A stretch of 64,000 nt of DNA. Source: Tectiglobus sp965223355 (GTDB lineage Bacteria; Pseudomonadota; Alphaproteobacteria; Rhizobiales; Hyphomicrobiaceae). The notes beneath the pieces are model-generated. The model was not told the DNA's origin, did not search any database, and saw only the letters and a program-made list of their open reading frames with translations. Shown piece after piece: positions 8,678 through 17,336 of this stretch. Numbering within the stretch: position 1 is the stretch's first letter; every line of letters starts with the position of its first letter. The DNA lies in contig CBDCWE010000003.1 of NCBI GenBank assembly GCA_965223355.1, positions 2,046,001-2,110,000 on the forward strand, given 5' to 3'. A program made the position numbers and the translations under genes.

Positions 8678-9617
8678 CCTCGCAACCAGACAGCACACTC
8701 TTCTTTTCCATCATTGCCATTTCCGCGTGTAGCCAAGCACGGAAAGCTGCAATTTGGGGCCGATCTTCGCTGCCTTGCGGGCAAACGAAATGGAACGCCC
8801 GCGTGGTCTTGAGTTTGACCGGAAACGGCGCGAGCAGACGGCCGGTGCGCAGGTCATCGTGAGATAGAGTGTAGTGGGCAAGCAGAACGCCGGCGCCCTC
8901 GACGGCGGCGTCCAGCGCGTGGTCGGCGCTGTTGAAGCGCAACCCGCGGTTGAGATCGACACCTTCGACGCCGGCTTCTCTCAGCCAGTCGGCCCAGGTC
9001 GGCAGACCGTAAACATGGGGCAGGGATTCATCGAATATGAGGGTCGCTCCGCGCAGATCCTGCGGTGACGACAAGGGCCCATGCGTCTCCAGATAGCGCG
9101 GGCTCACGACCGGCAGCAGGCAAATGTCGACCAGCTTGTCGAACACCATCTCCGGCAAGCGCTCGCCGGCGCTCATGTTGCGGATCGCGACGTCAACGCC
9201 GTCGGCGGCAAAATCCGCCATCATCGGCGTCGCCGAAATCCGGGCATCGATGTCGGGATTGTCTGACAGGAAGCGGTAGAGCCTGGGTGTGAGCCACTTT
9301 GCCGTGAAACCGGGCGGCGCGCTGATGACCAGTACGCGGTCGTTGCGAATGCGATCGAGACCGGCAACAGCGTTGCGCAACTGCCCGAAACCCGCATGCA
9401 GGCCCGGGTAGAGCGTCCGCCCGGCATCGGTCAGTTCGATCGAGCGAGTGCGGCGGAGGAACAATTTGACCTGAAGAAAGTCCTCAAGGCCTCTGACTTG
9501 ATGACTGAGGGCCGCGGGCGTGACGTGCAGTTCCTCGGCTGCGCGCGAGAAACTCAGATGGCGTGCTGCAGCTTCAAAGGCGCGCAACGCATTCAACGGT
9601 GGAAAGGCGGTTGCCAT
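8625..9617 (-). CDS. LysR-family transcriptional regulator, GcvA-like
   Basis: A 330-aa regulator. Residues 6-65 are the winged helix-turn-helix (LNALRAFEAAARHLSFSRAAEELHVTPAALSHQVRGLE), with the RSIELTDAGR wing typical of the GcvA/AmpR branch. A periplasmic-binding-like effector domain follows. The C-terminus carries about 25 extra residues and overlaps the hemW 3' end in antisense. It is divergent from a 64-aa gene at 9722, whose promoter region it shares, so that small gene is the most likely target. The effector is unknown. Confidence 0.92.
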   Translation of the reverse strand: MATAFPPLNALRAFEAAARHLSFSRAAEELHVTPAALSHQVRGLEDFLQVKLFLRRTRSIELTDAGRTLYPGLHAGFGQLRNAVAGLDRIRNDRVLVISAPPGFTAKWLTPRLYRFLSDNPDIDARISATPMMADFAADGVDVAIRNMSAGERLPEMVFDKLVDICLLPVVSPRYLETHGPLSSPQDLRGATLIFDESLPHVYGLPTWADWLREAGVEGVDLNRGLRFNSADHALDAAVEGAGVLLAHYTLSHDDLRTGRLLAPFPVKLKTTRAFHFVCPQGSEDRPQIAAFRAWLHAEMAMMEKKSVLSGCEVKQAQSVQKAPEPAYSK

Positions 9618-9721
9618 AGATGAGATTTCCTAATGTATCGAGTGAGACATGATCGTTTGTACCTGAATAAATAGGAAGCTATCTATTGTCCAACAACGAG
9701 ATGACATGAGGAGAGCTAAAA

Positions 9722-9916
9722 ATGAAAGAACTCCACAATATGCCGGTCTGGGCACCAAGCGACGCGGAAATGAAAGCCTTTAATGCGCGCATCCGCGCGG
9801 AACGGGCCAAGGCCTTCAGGGGCGCCGTCAGGTACGTCTCGCGAAAAGTCGGCAGCGCCCTGACCGCAGACCGCGCCGCCGACAAAGTGCACCTCGGTGA
9901 TGCCAAAGCGTCCTGA
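9722..9916 (+). CDS. Small basic protein of unknown function
   Basis: A 64-aa product with no recognised domain: an acidic/aromatic start (MKELHNMPVWAPSDAEM), then an amphipathic basic helix (FNARIRAERAKAFRGAVRYVSRKV). A strong GAGGAGAG ribosome-binding site sits 6 bp before the ATG, which argues for translation. The composition recalls the short Arg/Ala-rich proteins often found divergent from LysR regulators in alphaproteobacteria. That likeness is only general. Confidence 0.7.
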   Translation: MKELHNMPVWAPSDAEMKAFNARIRAERAKAFRGAVRYVSRKVGSALTADRAADKVHLGDAKAS

Positions 9917-10043
9917 GGCAGTCGCCGCACGTGAACGGCACGCCCTGCGACAAATCCGACGACTTGCGAACGGCGTAGGACGTGCAACAGCGCCCAGAGC
10001 TGGAAACCAGCCGGGCGGCCCGCAGAGTTGGGCATCATGAGCA

Positions 10044-10080
10044 AAAGGCCGATCCGGTTGCCGACCGGGTCGGCCTTTGT
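10044..10080 (+). terminator. Probable intrinsic terminator
   Basis: A 9-bp stem AAAGGCCGA (10044-10052) / TCGGCCTTT (10070-10078) whose loop contains a second small dyad, followed by TGTTGTTG. The symmetrical A and T runs would allow some bidirectional activity. It lies 130 bp after the small gene at 9722. Confidence 0.6.
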
Positions 10081-10151
10081 TGTTGCCACGCGCACAATCG
10101 CAATGGCCGTATGCCGGCGCCGCCGGGACATGACGCATCAACAGCGCCACC

Positions 10152-10318
10152 TAATACCAGCCCGCACAAAACTTGATCCGCCTCGCAGCGCCGGGTGCTT
10201 TTTGCCGCCAGCAGCGTTGGGCACCGCTGGTGGTACGCCTACCACGGCACGACACCCGCCTCACTGGCGACAAAACTCGCTCCGGTGAAACGGGTCAAGT
10301 TTTGTGTGGGCTGGTATA
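10152..10318. repeat. Second palindromic family, complete copy
   Basis: About 167 bp with imperfect terminal inverted repeats. The left end reads TAATACCAGCCCGCACAAAA then CTTGATCCG. The right end, complemented, reads TATACCAGCCCACACAAAAC then TTGACCCG. Inside is GTGGTACGCCTACCAC. No ORF of note. A truncated relative lies at 1571-1703. This is a miniature-element-like structure unrelated in sequence to the CTAG family. Confidence 0.85.
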
Positions 10319-10408
10319 GCGTGGCTTTTGCACCAGCCGCGCCCGCAAACTCATGGTGCGCGGTCACTGTGGCTGGACACGCCGGCAATCCGCGCCTAAC
10401 CGATCGCC

Positions 10409-10993
10409 ATGATCAGGGCACTCTATGACTGGGTGATGCGTCTCGCCGCGCATCGTCACGCCGCCGTGGCGCTGTTTGCGGTGGCATTTGCGGAAAGCTC
10501 GTTCTTTCCGATTCCACCGCATGCGATGTTGATTCCGATGGTGCTGGCCGACCGCGCCAAGGCTTGGAAATTCGCATTGATTGCAACCGTTGCCTCCGTG
10601 CTCGGCGGCATTGCGGGCTATGTCATCGGCTACGGCTTGTTCGATAGCATTGGCAAGCCGGTGCTCGAACTTTACGGCGCGATGGACAAGTTCGAGTCGT
10701 TTCGCGATCGCTACAACGCGTACGGCGCCTGGATCGTGTTCTTTGCCGGAACAACACCGTTTCCCTACAAGGTGATAACGATTGCAAGCGGCGTAACCGC
10801 CCTGAATTTCGTCGTGTTCGTTTTGGCAAGCATCGCAGCCCGGGGCCTAGTATTCTTTGTGATCTGCGGCCTGCTTTACTTCTTCGGTCAACCGATCCGC
10901 GACTTCATTGAGAAAAGACTGGGCCTGATGTTTACGATCTTCCTGGTCTTGCTCTTTGGCGGGTTCGTTGCCATTAAATACCTGCTTCACTGA
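10409..10993 (+). CDS. YqaA/DedA-like inner-membrane protein
   Basis: A 194-aa polytopic protein of the SNARE-associated/VTT superfamily. It has AVAFAESSFFPIPPHAMLIPMVL with the conserved Glu and Pro residues, then ALIATVASVLGGIAGYVIGYGL, the re-entrant-like FAGTTPFPYKVITIASGV segment and two C-terminal membrane helices. The family is linked to membrane lipid scrambling or homeostasis, but the exact role is unknown. No clear ribosome-binding site precedes the ATG. dsbB follows 119 bp downstream, separated by a shortened palindromic element. Confidence 0.88.
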   Translation: MIRALYDWVMRLAAHRHAAVALFAVAFAESSFFPIPPHAMLIPMVLADRAKAWKFALIATVASVLGGIAGYVIGYGLFDSIGKPVLELYGAMDKFESFRDRYNAYGAWIVFFAGTTPFPYKVITIASGVTALNFVVFVLASIAARGLVFFVICGLLYFFGQPIRDFIEKRLGLMFTIFLVLLFGGFVAIKYLLH

Positions 10994-11016
10994 CGAAGCG
11001 CGGTATGCACTCGCCT

Positions 11017-11100
11017 TTAGATCATCGTGCTTTAGAGGCGAGCAACTTTCTGCCTTTATTCGGGATCGTTCCGATTCCGAATAAAGGCAGGTTGCTCTAG
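11017..11100 (+). repeat. Two-hairpin element, internally deleted copy
   Basis: Bounded by TTAG (11017-11020) and CTAG (11097-11100). Hairpin A is intact, but hairpin B is missing. The sequence jumps from GATCATCGTGCTTTA directly to GAGGCGAGCAAC, consistent with deletion between two CTTTA repeats present in the full element. Its right border is 12 bp before the dsbB start codon. Confidence 0.9.
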
Positions 11101-11112
11101 CAGGACGTTCAG

Positions 11113-11649
11113 ATGGCAAGGCCGACTTCGGCAATCGCAGGTCAAACAGCCTACCAGTGGGGCGGCGCAGTGTTGTTTGCCGCCGGTATCGTGATCGCGA
11201 TGGCATTGGGCTTTGAGCATCTTGGCGGCTATGAGCCCTGTCGGCTCTGCCTGCAGCAGCGCTATGCCTACTATGCCGCGATACCGGTACTGTTCACCGC
11301 GTTGCTGCTGATCGGGCTCGAGCACCACAAGCAAGCGGCTGGATTGTTCTTGTTGACGGCACTTGCGTTTCTGGCCAATGCCGGGCTCGGCACTTACCAC
11401 GCCGGTATCGAATGGCAGTTCTGGCCGGGACCTTCGACGTGCGACAGCGGCACGCTGAAGCCTCTGGTACCGCAAGGCAAAAGCCTGCTGCAGTCCCTCG
11501 ACCAGCCTACCGGCCCCAGCTGCGGTGATGCGCAGTGGCGCTTTCTCGGGCTGTCATTCGCTGGTTGGAATGTCGTCGCCTGCGTTGCCCTGACGATCGG
11601 CTGCCTCAAGGCCGCATTCGCGAGCTCCGAGGCAGGCAGTGCCGTTTGA
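11113..11649 (+). CDS. dsbB: Disulfide bond formation protein DsbB
   Basis: A 178-aa inner-membrane quinone-linked oxidase that reoxidises DsbA. It has four predicted membrane helices, the first cysteine pair CRLC in PCRLCLQQRYAYY, and a second periplasmic pair formed by Cys in GPSTCDSG and GPSCGDAQW. The length is normal. An AGGA ribosome-binding site lies in the 12 bp between the palindromic element and the ATG, so hairpin A of the element would form right next to the ribosome-binding site in the mRNA. Confidence 0.93.
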   Translation: MARPTSAIAGQTAYQWGGAVLFAAGIVIAMALGFEHLGGYEPCRLCLQQRYAYYAAIPVLFTALLLIGLEHHKQAAGLFLLTALAFLANAGLGTYHAGIEWQFWPGPSTCDSGTLKPLVPQGKSLLQSLDQPTGPSCGDAQWRFLGLSFAGWNVVACVALTIGCLKAAFASSEAGSAV

Positions 11650-12837
11650 CGCCGAAATCTGAATGCCGCTCACGCACATTCTGATTCGCTGCATTGCTTA
11701 ATCAAACGTTAATTCACAGGCCGGCAGCCCGGCGGCGGCAAACCGTGCAAATTTTTCTCCGTCGACATCACACTTCTGCAATCCTTTGATATTATTGAGC
11801 TATTTTAAATTTCTGCGGCTCTGCTCGCTGGCGCTTCGAGTGTAAATTGAACGCCTGTCAATAAAAATTCCCTGCAGCCGCCGCAAGCATGCCAATATGT
11901 GGCCACGAAACAACGATTAATTCTCCCTGTTCGCGGCACACGGCGCGAGCCCACTGATCACGAAGTTTCGAGTTAAGTTGAGTCCATGGCACGGCGATCA
12001 ATTGCAGCGTCCCGCGTTACCCGGCCGGCAGAGTTTGGCGTAACATCTGTCAAGACCGAGCCGGCTCATGTGGTCGCGTCGCAAACCGCACGATCCGACT
12101 GCCCGGACAGCATTTTAGTAGTGCGTTGTAGCAGTGGCGTCCAGTTGCGTTCAGTTGCGTATGCGTCGGGGCCTGTGTCCCCCAAGAATGCGCTCGAGGG
12201 CGTGTTCCACAAACTGAAGCGAGCCGCTTCCTGTATTCGGTTGAAGCGTATGCGTCAGCGGCTCGCGCCAAGTCTCAAGTAGCCGAACAGCGCCCGGTTG
12301 GCGTTTCTTAAGTGTTGTCGGTCTGCTCGTCGCGCTGATGTTGCAGGTTGCGCGCAAGCCGGCAAAGCATCAAGTGAGGCGTCCTGTGAAAGCGTTGTAC
12401 AGCTTACCCGTTCGTTCGACTTCGGAGCCGGCCGAGACCTGGAGTTCACTCGGCGACGTCATGCAGTCGGTCATCTGTGGACTTCAGGTCGAAAGTCAAG
12501 TTTCCGTCGCCCGCGTTGTGCGATCGCGCGTCAGTACCGATCAAACAAGCGCAAACGACGATCCGTTCGCCGCGGCCCATCCCTCCCCCTGGACTGGCCG
12601 CGAACAGTTGGTAGGTACGCGGGGTCAATGACGTTCAGTCTGCTCGTGTTCTCGATAGGACCAGTTCTGCGTACGAGATGGAGCACCTGCGTACCTGCCG
12701 CCTGTCGGCGCCAAACAAGGCGAGGCAGGCCGTTTCAAAGTTAAAGCCAAAGCCAAAGTTAAAGTTAGTGGCAGCGTTTTTGATGCAGCTTCAGGCCCCG
12801 ATCGAAGCTTGTGTCGCGGAACACCGGAGGCAGAACC
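11650..12837. other. 1.2-kb interval without a convincing gene
   Basis: The first 300 bp are AT-rich for this genome (about 11700-11950). The rest has several overlapping open frames in different phases, none with family resemblance or a good ribosome-binding site. Five tandem hexamers of the form AAAGYY lie at 12737-12766. No RNA gene was recognised. Confidence 0.5.
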
Positions 12838-13050
12838 ATGACCCCGAACCAGATCAGCCCAGAACAATGGCAACACGCACGTGACGTTGCACGCCAGACC
12901 TGCGCGCGGTTCTTCCGTGACGGTGGCACACCGGCTGATGCCATGGAGGCGTTCGGTGTCGCCCACCCCGATGCGGTGGCCGATTGGAAACAAGCCGTCG
13001 AAATGATCGCGCGGGCGTTGTGTGCCCATCCCGTGCGCCAGGCGGCATGA
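12838..13050 (+). CDS. Hypothetical small protein (70 aa)
   Basis: Starts at an ATG preceded by CCGGAGGCAGAACC, a good ribosome-binding site. The product is a soluble, helix-rich protein (SPEQWQHARDVARQTCARFFRDGGTPADAMEAFGV...VADWKQAVEMIARAL) with protein-like composition. No family is recognised. It stands alone between two non-coding stretches. Confidence 0.6.
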   Translation: MTPNQISPEQWQHARDVARQTCARFFRDGGTPADAMEAFGVAHPDAVADWKQAVEMIARALCAHPVRQAA

Positions 13051-13292
13051 GCCTGCAACCGGACGCTGCGGTCGGGCGGGTGCCTCCTGTTCGAGCGCAG
13101 TGCGAACGGCTACAAAGTCCGCTGTGACAAAGTCCTTCGGCTTCGCCTCAGTGCACGTTTTGCCAAGGCACCGTCCAAAAATCGCCGTTTGAGGCGGCCC
13201 GGCAGGGCTATTTTGCTTATTTCTGCAGCTTCGGGATCAGGCAAAACTGCCCGCGACCGAGGAGCCGGCATGCTTTCGAGAGGCCGGCCCTT

Positions 13293-14036
13293 TTATTTCT
13301 GGGTTAGCGCAGATATCGCGACGCCATCACGGTCCGGCTGTGCCGGCTCGATCCGTTCCGGGCGACGCGCGTGACGGTCGGCCTCTCGTTGGAGGCGGAT
13401 CATCTCCTGCTCGAGGGATTTGACCGTTGCAGCCTTCGATGCCTTGTCCGTGTCTTTGGCAACGACGACGGGGGCACCGAAGAGAATGTGGATGGTGCCG
13501 AAAGGATAAGGCAGGAGAAAACGGTCCCAGCTTTTCGCAAAGCGCCCGTGCGACGTGCTGATGGTGCAAGGTATGATCGCTAGACCACTGATGCGGGCAA
13601 CATCGACAACGCCGCTGGTTGCCTGCATGCGCGGCCCCCGGGGGCCGTCAGGCGTGATGAAGAGGGTGTGACCGTCGCGTGCCAGCCGCAGCATTTCCTT
13701 GAGCGCCCGAGCGCCGCCCTTGGCCGTCGAGCCGTGCACGGTGCGGACATTGAACCAGCTGGCCGACTTACTGATCAGCTGCCCATCGCGATGATCGCTG
13801 ATCAGGGCATATGGCGGTTTGTTAACACCCTTGAACAAATACGGCATGAGCAGCAAGCGGCCATGCCAAATCGACAGAATGACCGGGCGACCGGCCCGCC
13901 AGTGCTCGGCCGCATTGTCCAAGCCGTGATAGTGAACTCTGCTGGTCAACCTGCAGGTCGCCGCATAGGCCGAGACGACAGCGGAAATGATGCTTTGGAC
14001 GGCAGCGGACTGAAGGATTTGTTTGACTAGCGACAT
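13293..14036 (-). CDS. Lysophospholipid acyltransferase family protein (DUF374)
   Basis: About 247 aa from the ATG at 14036. The ORF extends upstream, but the extension is Arg-rich and lacks homology. It contains the acyltransferase hallmarks of the DUF374 group: VILSIWHGRLLLMPYLF with the catalytic His, ALISDHRDGQLIS, the block KGGARALKEMLRLARDGH, and FITPDGPRGP. It also has a membrane-associated N-terminus. The family probably acylates lipid A precursors or phospholipids at the inner membrane. The substrate is not predictable. It lies 109 bp downstream of a MATE-like transporter on the same strand. Confidence 0.88.
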   Translation of the reverse strand: MSLVKQILQSAAVQSIISAVVSAYAATCRLTSRVHYHGLDNAAEHWRAGRPVILSIWHGRLLLMPYLFKGVNKPPYALISDHRDGQLISKSASWFNVRTVHGSTAKGGARALKEMLRLARDGHTLFITPDGPRGPRMQATSGVVDVARISGLAIIPCTISTSHGRFAKSWDRFLLPYPFGTIHILFGAPVVVAKDTDKASKAATVKSLEQEMIRLQREADRHARRPERIEPAQPDRDGVAISALTQK

Positions 14037-14144
14037 CGCAATCTTTGCGTTAACGCATCGCCATCGCCATCGCCGACGATGCAGATACGGGTTTAACTGA
14101 CATCGTGCGGCCAATCCAAGGTCCCGGATTGGCCAACGGCGTGT

Positions 14145-15467
14145 TCAGGACTCAACATACCAGCCAAGCTTGCGCAACCGCCACGTGCTTATAGCGGTTT
14201 CCACCGCATAGGACAGGACCCAGGCAACAACGCCCAAGAGCGCACCGTTGACGTCCGGCAGCGCGAGGCTGGCGGCGCCAGCCAGCGTCGCAGTGATGAT
14301 GCGCAGAATGCCGCTGGCGGCGAGTGACGTGGTGGTTCTGGCCTTGGCAAGCAAACCACGAAACAGCGCCGTCAAACTCCAGAACGCCGCCATAGCGAAA
14401 CAAATGCCGAGCGCCGGTTCGCTGTAGCCGGCCAATTCCGGGGTCAGCCCCATGATGTCGCTGAGGATGACATGCTTGAAGGGCGTCTGAAAGCAAATCA
14501 GGGCGAGCAATGCGAAGAACACAATCAAATGCAACGTGAAGGTCAGCATCGTGCGCACATCTTCGCGGCCAGCCACCAGGGTCTGCGCCGACTGGGTGAG
14601 ATTGCGCATCGGCCCGAGGAGTAGCGAAACCAGGCCGTGGACGACGCCAAAGGCGGCGATTGCGAGTTCGGGCTTGCTCAGGCGCCCGAGAAACAGATTG
14701 ATCACGAATATCACGCCCATCTCCGCCGAGGCGTTGATGATCAGCGGCCAGGCAAAACGCCAATATTCGACAAAGCGGTCCTTGATCTGGCGGCCTGCCG
14801 GCATCGCCAGCAAATGCTTCCAGGCAAAGGCCCAAGCAAAGACCGTCTCAGATGCCATGCAAAAGACCAGCGCCCCGGCACCAATCGCGGCGCCGCCGAC
14901 CCACATTGGCAATACGGCCAGCGACACGGCGAGCGAAGCCAGCCGAACGAACGTGCTCCAGGTGATGATGATCGTGCGGCGGTTCATCATCAACAGGGCG
15001 AACGCGATGCCGCGCAAGATCAGGACCGGAATGCTGAAGATCAGCAGGCCAACGCACTGGCGCGCCTCTATCTGTCCGTGCTGGCTGAGCGCGAACCAAG
15101 TGCCAAACACCGTGTTGCCGATGTCGGTGAAAGCAACCAGCAACGCGGCCGCCAATGGAATGAGCAAGATGACAACGGCGAAGCCGATTAAGCGGCCGAC
15201 GTCGGACCGTGATTTCAGATATGACAGACACAAAACGGTGGTGATTTCGGTGGCGCTGGTCAGCGCGAAATAGAACGTGAACGCGGCATTGAAGGCTGCA
15301 AGCGAAATGCTTGGTGTTTCCGTTCTGGCGATAAACGCGTGGATCGCAGACTTGGAGATCATGTTGAGCTCGACCATCAGGACGAGCGGAAAGAAAAACA
15401 GATAGCAATCCTTGAGCCGCAATCGGCGGCGTTGGGGGCGCTGGTCGGCCGCTGCGGCGCTTGTCAT
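14145..15467 (-). CDS. MATE/ANKH-like multi-spanning transporter
   Basis: A 440-aa protein with about 12 hydrophobic segments arranged as two halves, as in the MOP (multidrug/oligosaccharide/polysaccharide) exporter superfamily. The segment GPMRNLTQSAQTLVAGREDVRTML recalls the progressive-ankylosis (ANKH) branch more than classical MATE drug pumps. Substrate unknown. The first 20 residues are Arg-rich and cytoplasmic. Confidence 0.75.
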   Translation of the reverse strand: MTSAAAADQRPQRRRLRLKDCYLFFFPLVLMVELNMISKSAIHAFIARTETPSISLAAFNAAFTFYFALTSATEITTVLCLSYLKSRSDVGRLIGFAVVILLIPLAAALLVAFTDIGNTVFGTWFALSQHGQIEARQCVGLLIFSIPVLILRGIAFALLMMNRRTIIITWSTFVRLASLAVSLAVLPMWVGGAAIGAGALVFCMASETVFAWAFAWKHLLAMPAGRQIKDRFVEYWRFAWPLIINASAEMGVIFVINLFLGRLSKPELAIAAFGVVHGLVSLLLGPMRNLTQSAQTLVAGREDVRTMLTFTLHLIVFFALLALICFQTPFKHVILSDIMGLTPELAGYSEPALGICFAMAAFWSLTALFRGLLAKARTTTSLAASGILRIITATLAGAASLALPDVNGALLGVVAWVLSYAVETAISTWRLRKLGWYVES

Positions 15468-15591
15468 CGCGTTGTTGGTTCTGATTGTGGCTGTTGCGAA
15501 GGCTGCACGTCCGACCCTTCAGTTTTTTTGACGAGCAATTGCGGCGGCCGGCTGCGACGGGCGATGCGCCGACTGTAATGTCCGCGGCTGC

Positions 15592-15933
15592 CTACTTGAC
15601 GACCGGAACACCGTTGTAGACCAGCAGTACGATGATGGCGATCATCAGTGTGTTCATGCTGGCGCGGAACGCGATAGCGTGCGCCATGTTCAAGGCGCGA
15701 TTGCCCATCAGGTAGGCGAGCAATGGTCCAAGGGCGCCAAAGCCGATCGCCAGCAAGACGATGCCAATGGCACCGATCACGCCGGTCATGTAGGTCGCAA
15801 TCGCGAACCCGGCGATGGCCGCGGCAGCTGGCAGTGTGAAGGATCGCCGGTTCTTGTGGTTGTCGTCAGTTGATGTTTTCACGTCGGGCACGCCCCAACC
15901 TTTCGATGGTGTTCGCGGGAATTTTCGACACAT
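15592..15933 (-). CDS. Hypothetical membrane protein
   Basis: A 113-aa product with a polar N-terminal 30 residues and three hydrophobic stretches (about 33-54, 57-77 and 90-108), so probably two to three membrane helices. The true start may be a GTG about 17 codons downstream (VKTSTDDNHKNRR). No family is recognised. Confidence 0.55.
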   Translation of the reverse strand: MCRKFPRTPSKGWGVPDVKTSTDDNHKNRRSFTLPAAAAIAGFAIATYMTGVIGAIGIVLLAIGFGALGPLLAYLMGNRALNMAHAIAFRASMNTLMIAIIVLLVYNGVPVVK

Positions 15934-16114
15934 GACGATAGATCATCGTGGCCCAGGTCGGAACCTCCCAGCAAACTCGAGGTCCGCGGGATGATCCCGT
16001 TATCGGGGTGTTGGCCGGGCTCGGTGCCTGTCTATGATCACCGCAAGGTGGCGACAAATACCGCCCCAGGTTATTGCCCGCCGGAGACCCGGTGACCTGA
16101 TCCGAGCGTCCTCG

Positions 16115-16208
16115 AGGCAGAAAGTTGCTCGCCTCTAAAGTGGCGATCAGCTTTGTGCTTTAAGTTGGAACCGCAATAGCGGTTCCAACTTAAAGCACGA
16201 TGATCTAG
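16115..16208 (-). repeat. Two-hairpin element, copy D lacking most of hairpin A
   Basis: Begins at GGCAGAAAGTTGCTC, the last arm of hairpin A, then carries the linker and complete hairpin B to CTAG at 16205-16208. The outer half of hairpin A is missing. Confidence 0.9.
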
Positions 16209-16221
16209 GGATCGTCTGATC

Positions 16222-16276
16222 AAGTCTCAGGCTTGCACAGGGGCCGGCCCGCCGGCCCTTTGGACGCCTGAGACTT
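16222..16276. repeat. GC-rich composite stem-loop
   Basis: Perfect 11-bp arms AAGTCTCAGGC (16222-16232) and GCCTGAGACTT (16266-16276) enclose an inner GGGCCGGC/GCCGGCCC stem. It begins 13 bp after copy D. No T-run follows, so it is not a classical terminator. Confidence 0.75.
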
Positions 16277-16306
16277 GTCCAGAGGGTCCTTAGGACAAGA
16301 GCGTTC

Positions 16307-16363
16307 ATCATTGTGGGCTTTGTTGGAGCCCGCAAATGCGGTTCCAACTAAGCTCACAATGAT
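16307..16363. repeat. Long imperfect hairpin related to hairpin B
   Basis: Arms ATCATTGTGGGCTTTGTTGGA and its imperfect complement; the tip (GTTGGAgCC...GGtTCCAAC) matches hairpin B and the hairpin at 5588-5639. Third palindrome in 250 bp. The interval 15934-16490 holds these repeats and no gene. Confidence 0.75.
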
Positions 16364-16490
16364 TTAAGCAGCTTTGGCAATGCCGCAATCAACCGCTGAT
16401 TATTTTCGATCGAACACCTCACGAAACCCCAATTGCGCACGTAATATTGGTTTGTGATTCTTCCAAATGTCCTTCATTGGAGATGACCCT

Positions 16491-17195
16491 ATGCTTTGGA
16501 TCTGCTTGGCTTTACTCGCATTCGCGGCGATCGCAGCGTTTGGATTGGGAGATGGAGCCGCGATCGCAGGCTTAAGCGGCGAGGCAATGGCCGCCGTTGC
16601 GACCGCATTGGCGTTGCTCATTTACATCGTCGGCGCGGCGTTTTCGGCCGACCGAGGTCGATTGTCGCGTGCGTCACGGGATCTGTTCGTTTGGCTGGGC
16701 GTCATCCTGGCGTTGGTTGTCGGCTACAATTTTCGCGAGGAAGCCGGCCAGTTCGTCAATCGCGTCGCCGGAGAAGTCGCACCGCCCGGCCACGCCGTGA
16801 ACGTTGGCCGTGAACTGCACGGCCGGCAGGCTGTGCGCATTCGCAGACAGCCGGGCGGACAGTTCATCGCCAGAGGAAAGGTTAACGGTGCCAGCGTTGC
16901 CTTACTCGTTGACACCGGCGCAACATCTGTGATGTTAACCTCGTCCGATGCTCAGGCCGCTGGCATCAAAATGTCCAAACTGTCGTTCACGACGCCAATT
17001 CATACCGCCAACGGCAACACCTTTGCCGCCGCGGTCCGAGTTGATTCGATCGAAGTCGGCGCGATCATGATCCGCAACGTCGATGCGTTGGTTGCAAAAC
17101 CGGGCACTCTGCGTACAAGTCTTTTGGGGATGAGCTTCCTGCGCCGCCTGCGCTCATTTGAATTTTCGCCCGACTTCATAACGCTGCGAAGTTGA
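16491..17195 (+). CDS. Membrane-anchored retropepsin-like aspartyl protease (TIGR02281-type)
   Basis: About 234 aa from the ATG at 16491, chosen because GGAG lies 8 bp upstream; another ATG is at 16467. Three N-terminal hydrophobic segments (to about residue 80) precede a periplasmic retroviral-type aspartyl protease domain with active site VALLVDTGATSVMLT and the closing SLLGMSFLRRLRSFEF. The clan AA fold with a single DTGA suggests a homodimer. The family is common in alphaproteobacteria and its substrate is unknown. Confidence 0.88.
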   Translation: MLWICLALLAFAAIAAFGLGDGAAIAGLSGEAMAAVATALALLIYIVGAAFSADRGRLSRASRDLFVWLGVILALVVGYNFREEAGQFVNRVAGEVAPPGHAVNVGRELHGRQAVRIRRQPGGQFIARGKVNGASVALLVDTGATSVMLTSSDAQAAGIKMSKLSFTTPIHTANGNTFAAAVRVDSIEVGAIMIRNVDALVAKPGTLRTSLLGMSFLRRLRSFEFSPDFITLRS

Positions 17196-17336
17196 AATAA
17201 TAATTCGCTCGCGCCAAGCAAGCGCATTGTTGATGACCAACACCAAAACTCCCCGCCGGCGAGTGTCGACACGTCTTTTCGAGCATGGCATTGACATCCG
17301 CCGCAAGCAGCCACGCCCCGTTTCCCGGAGAGCCTC

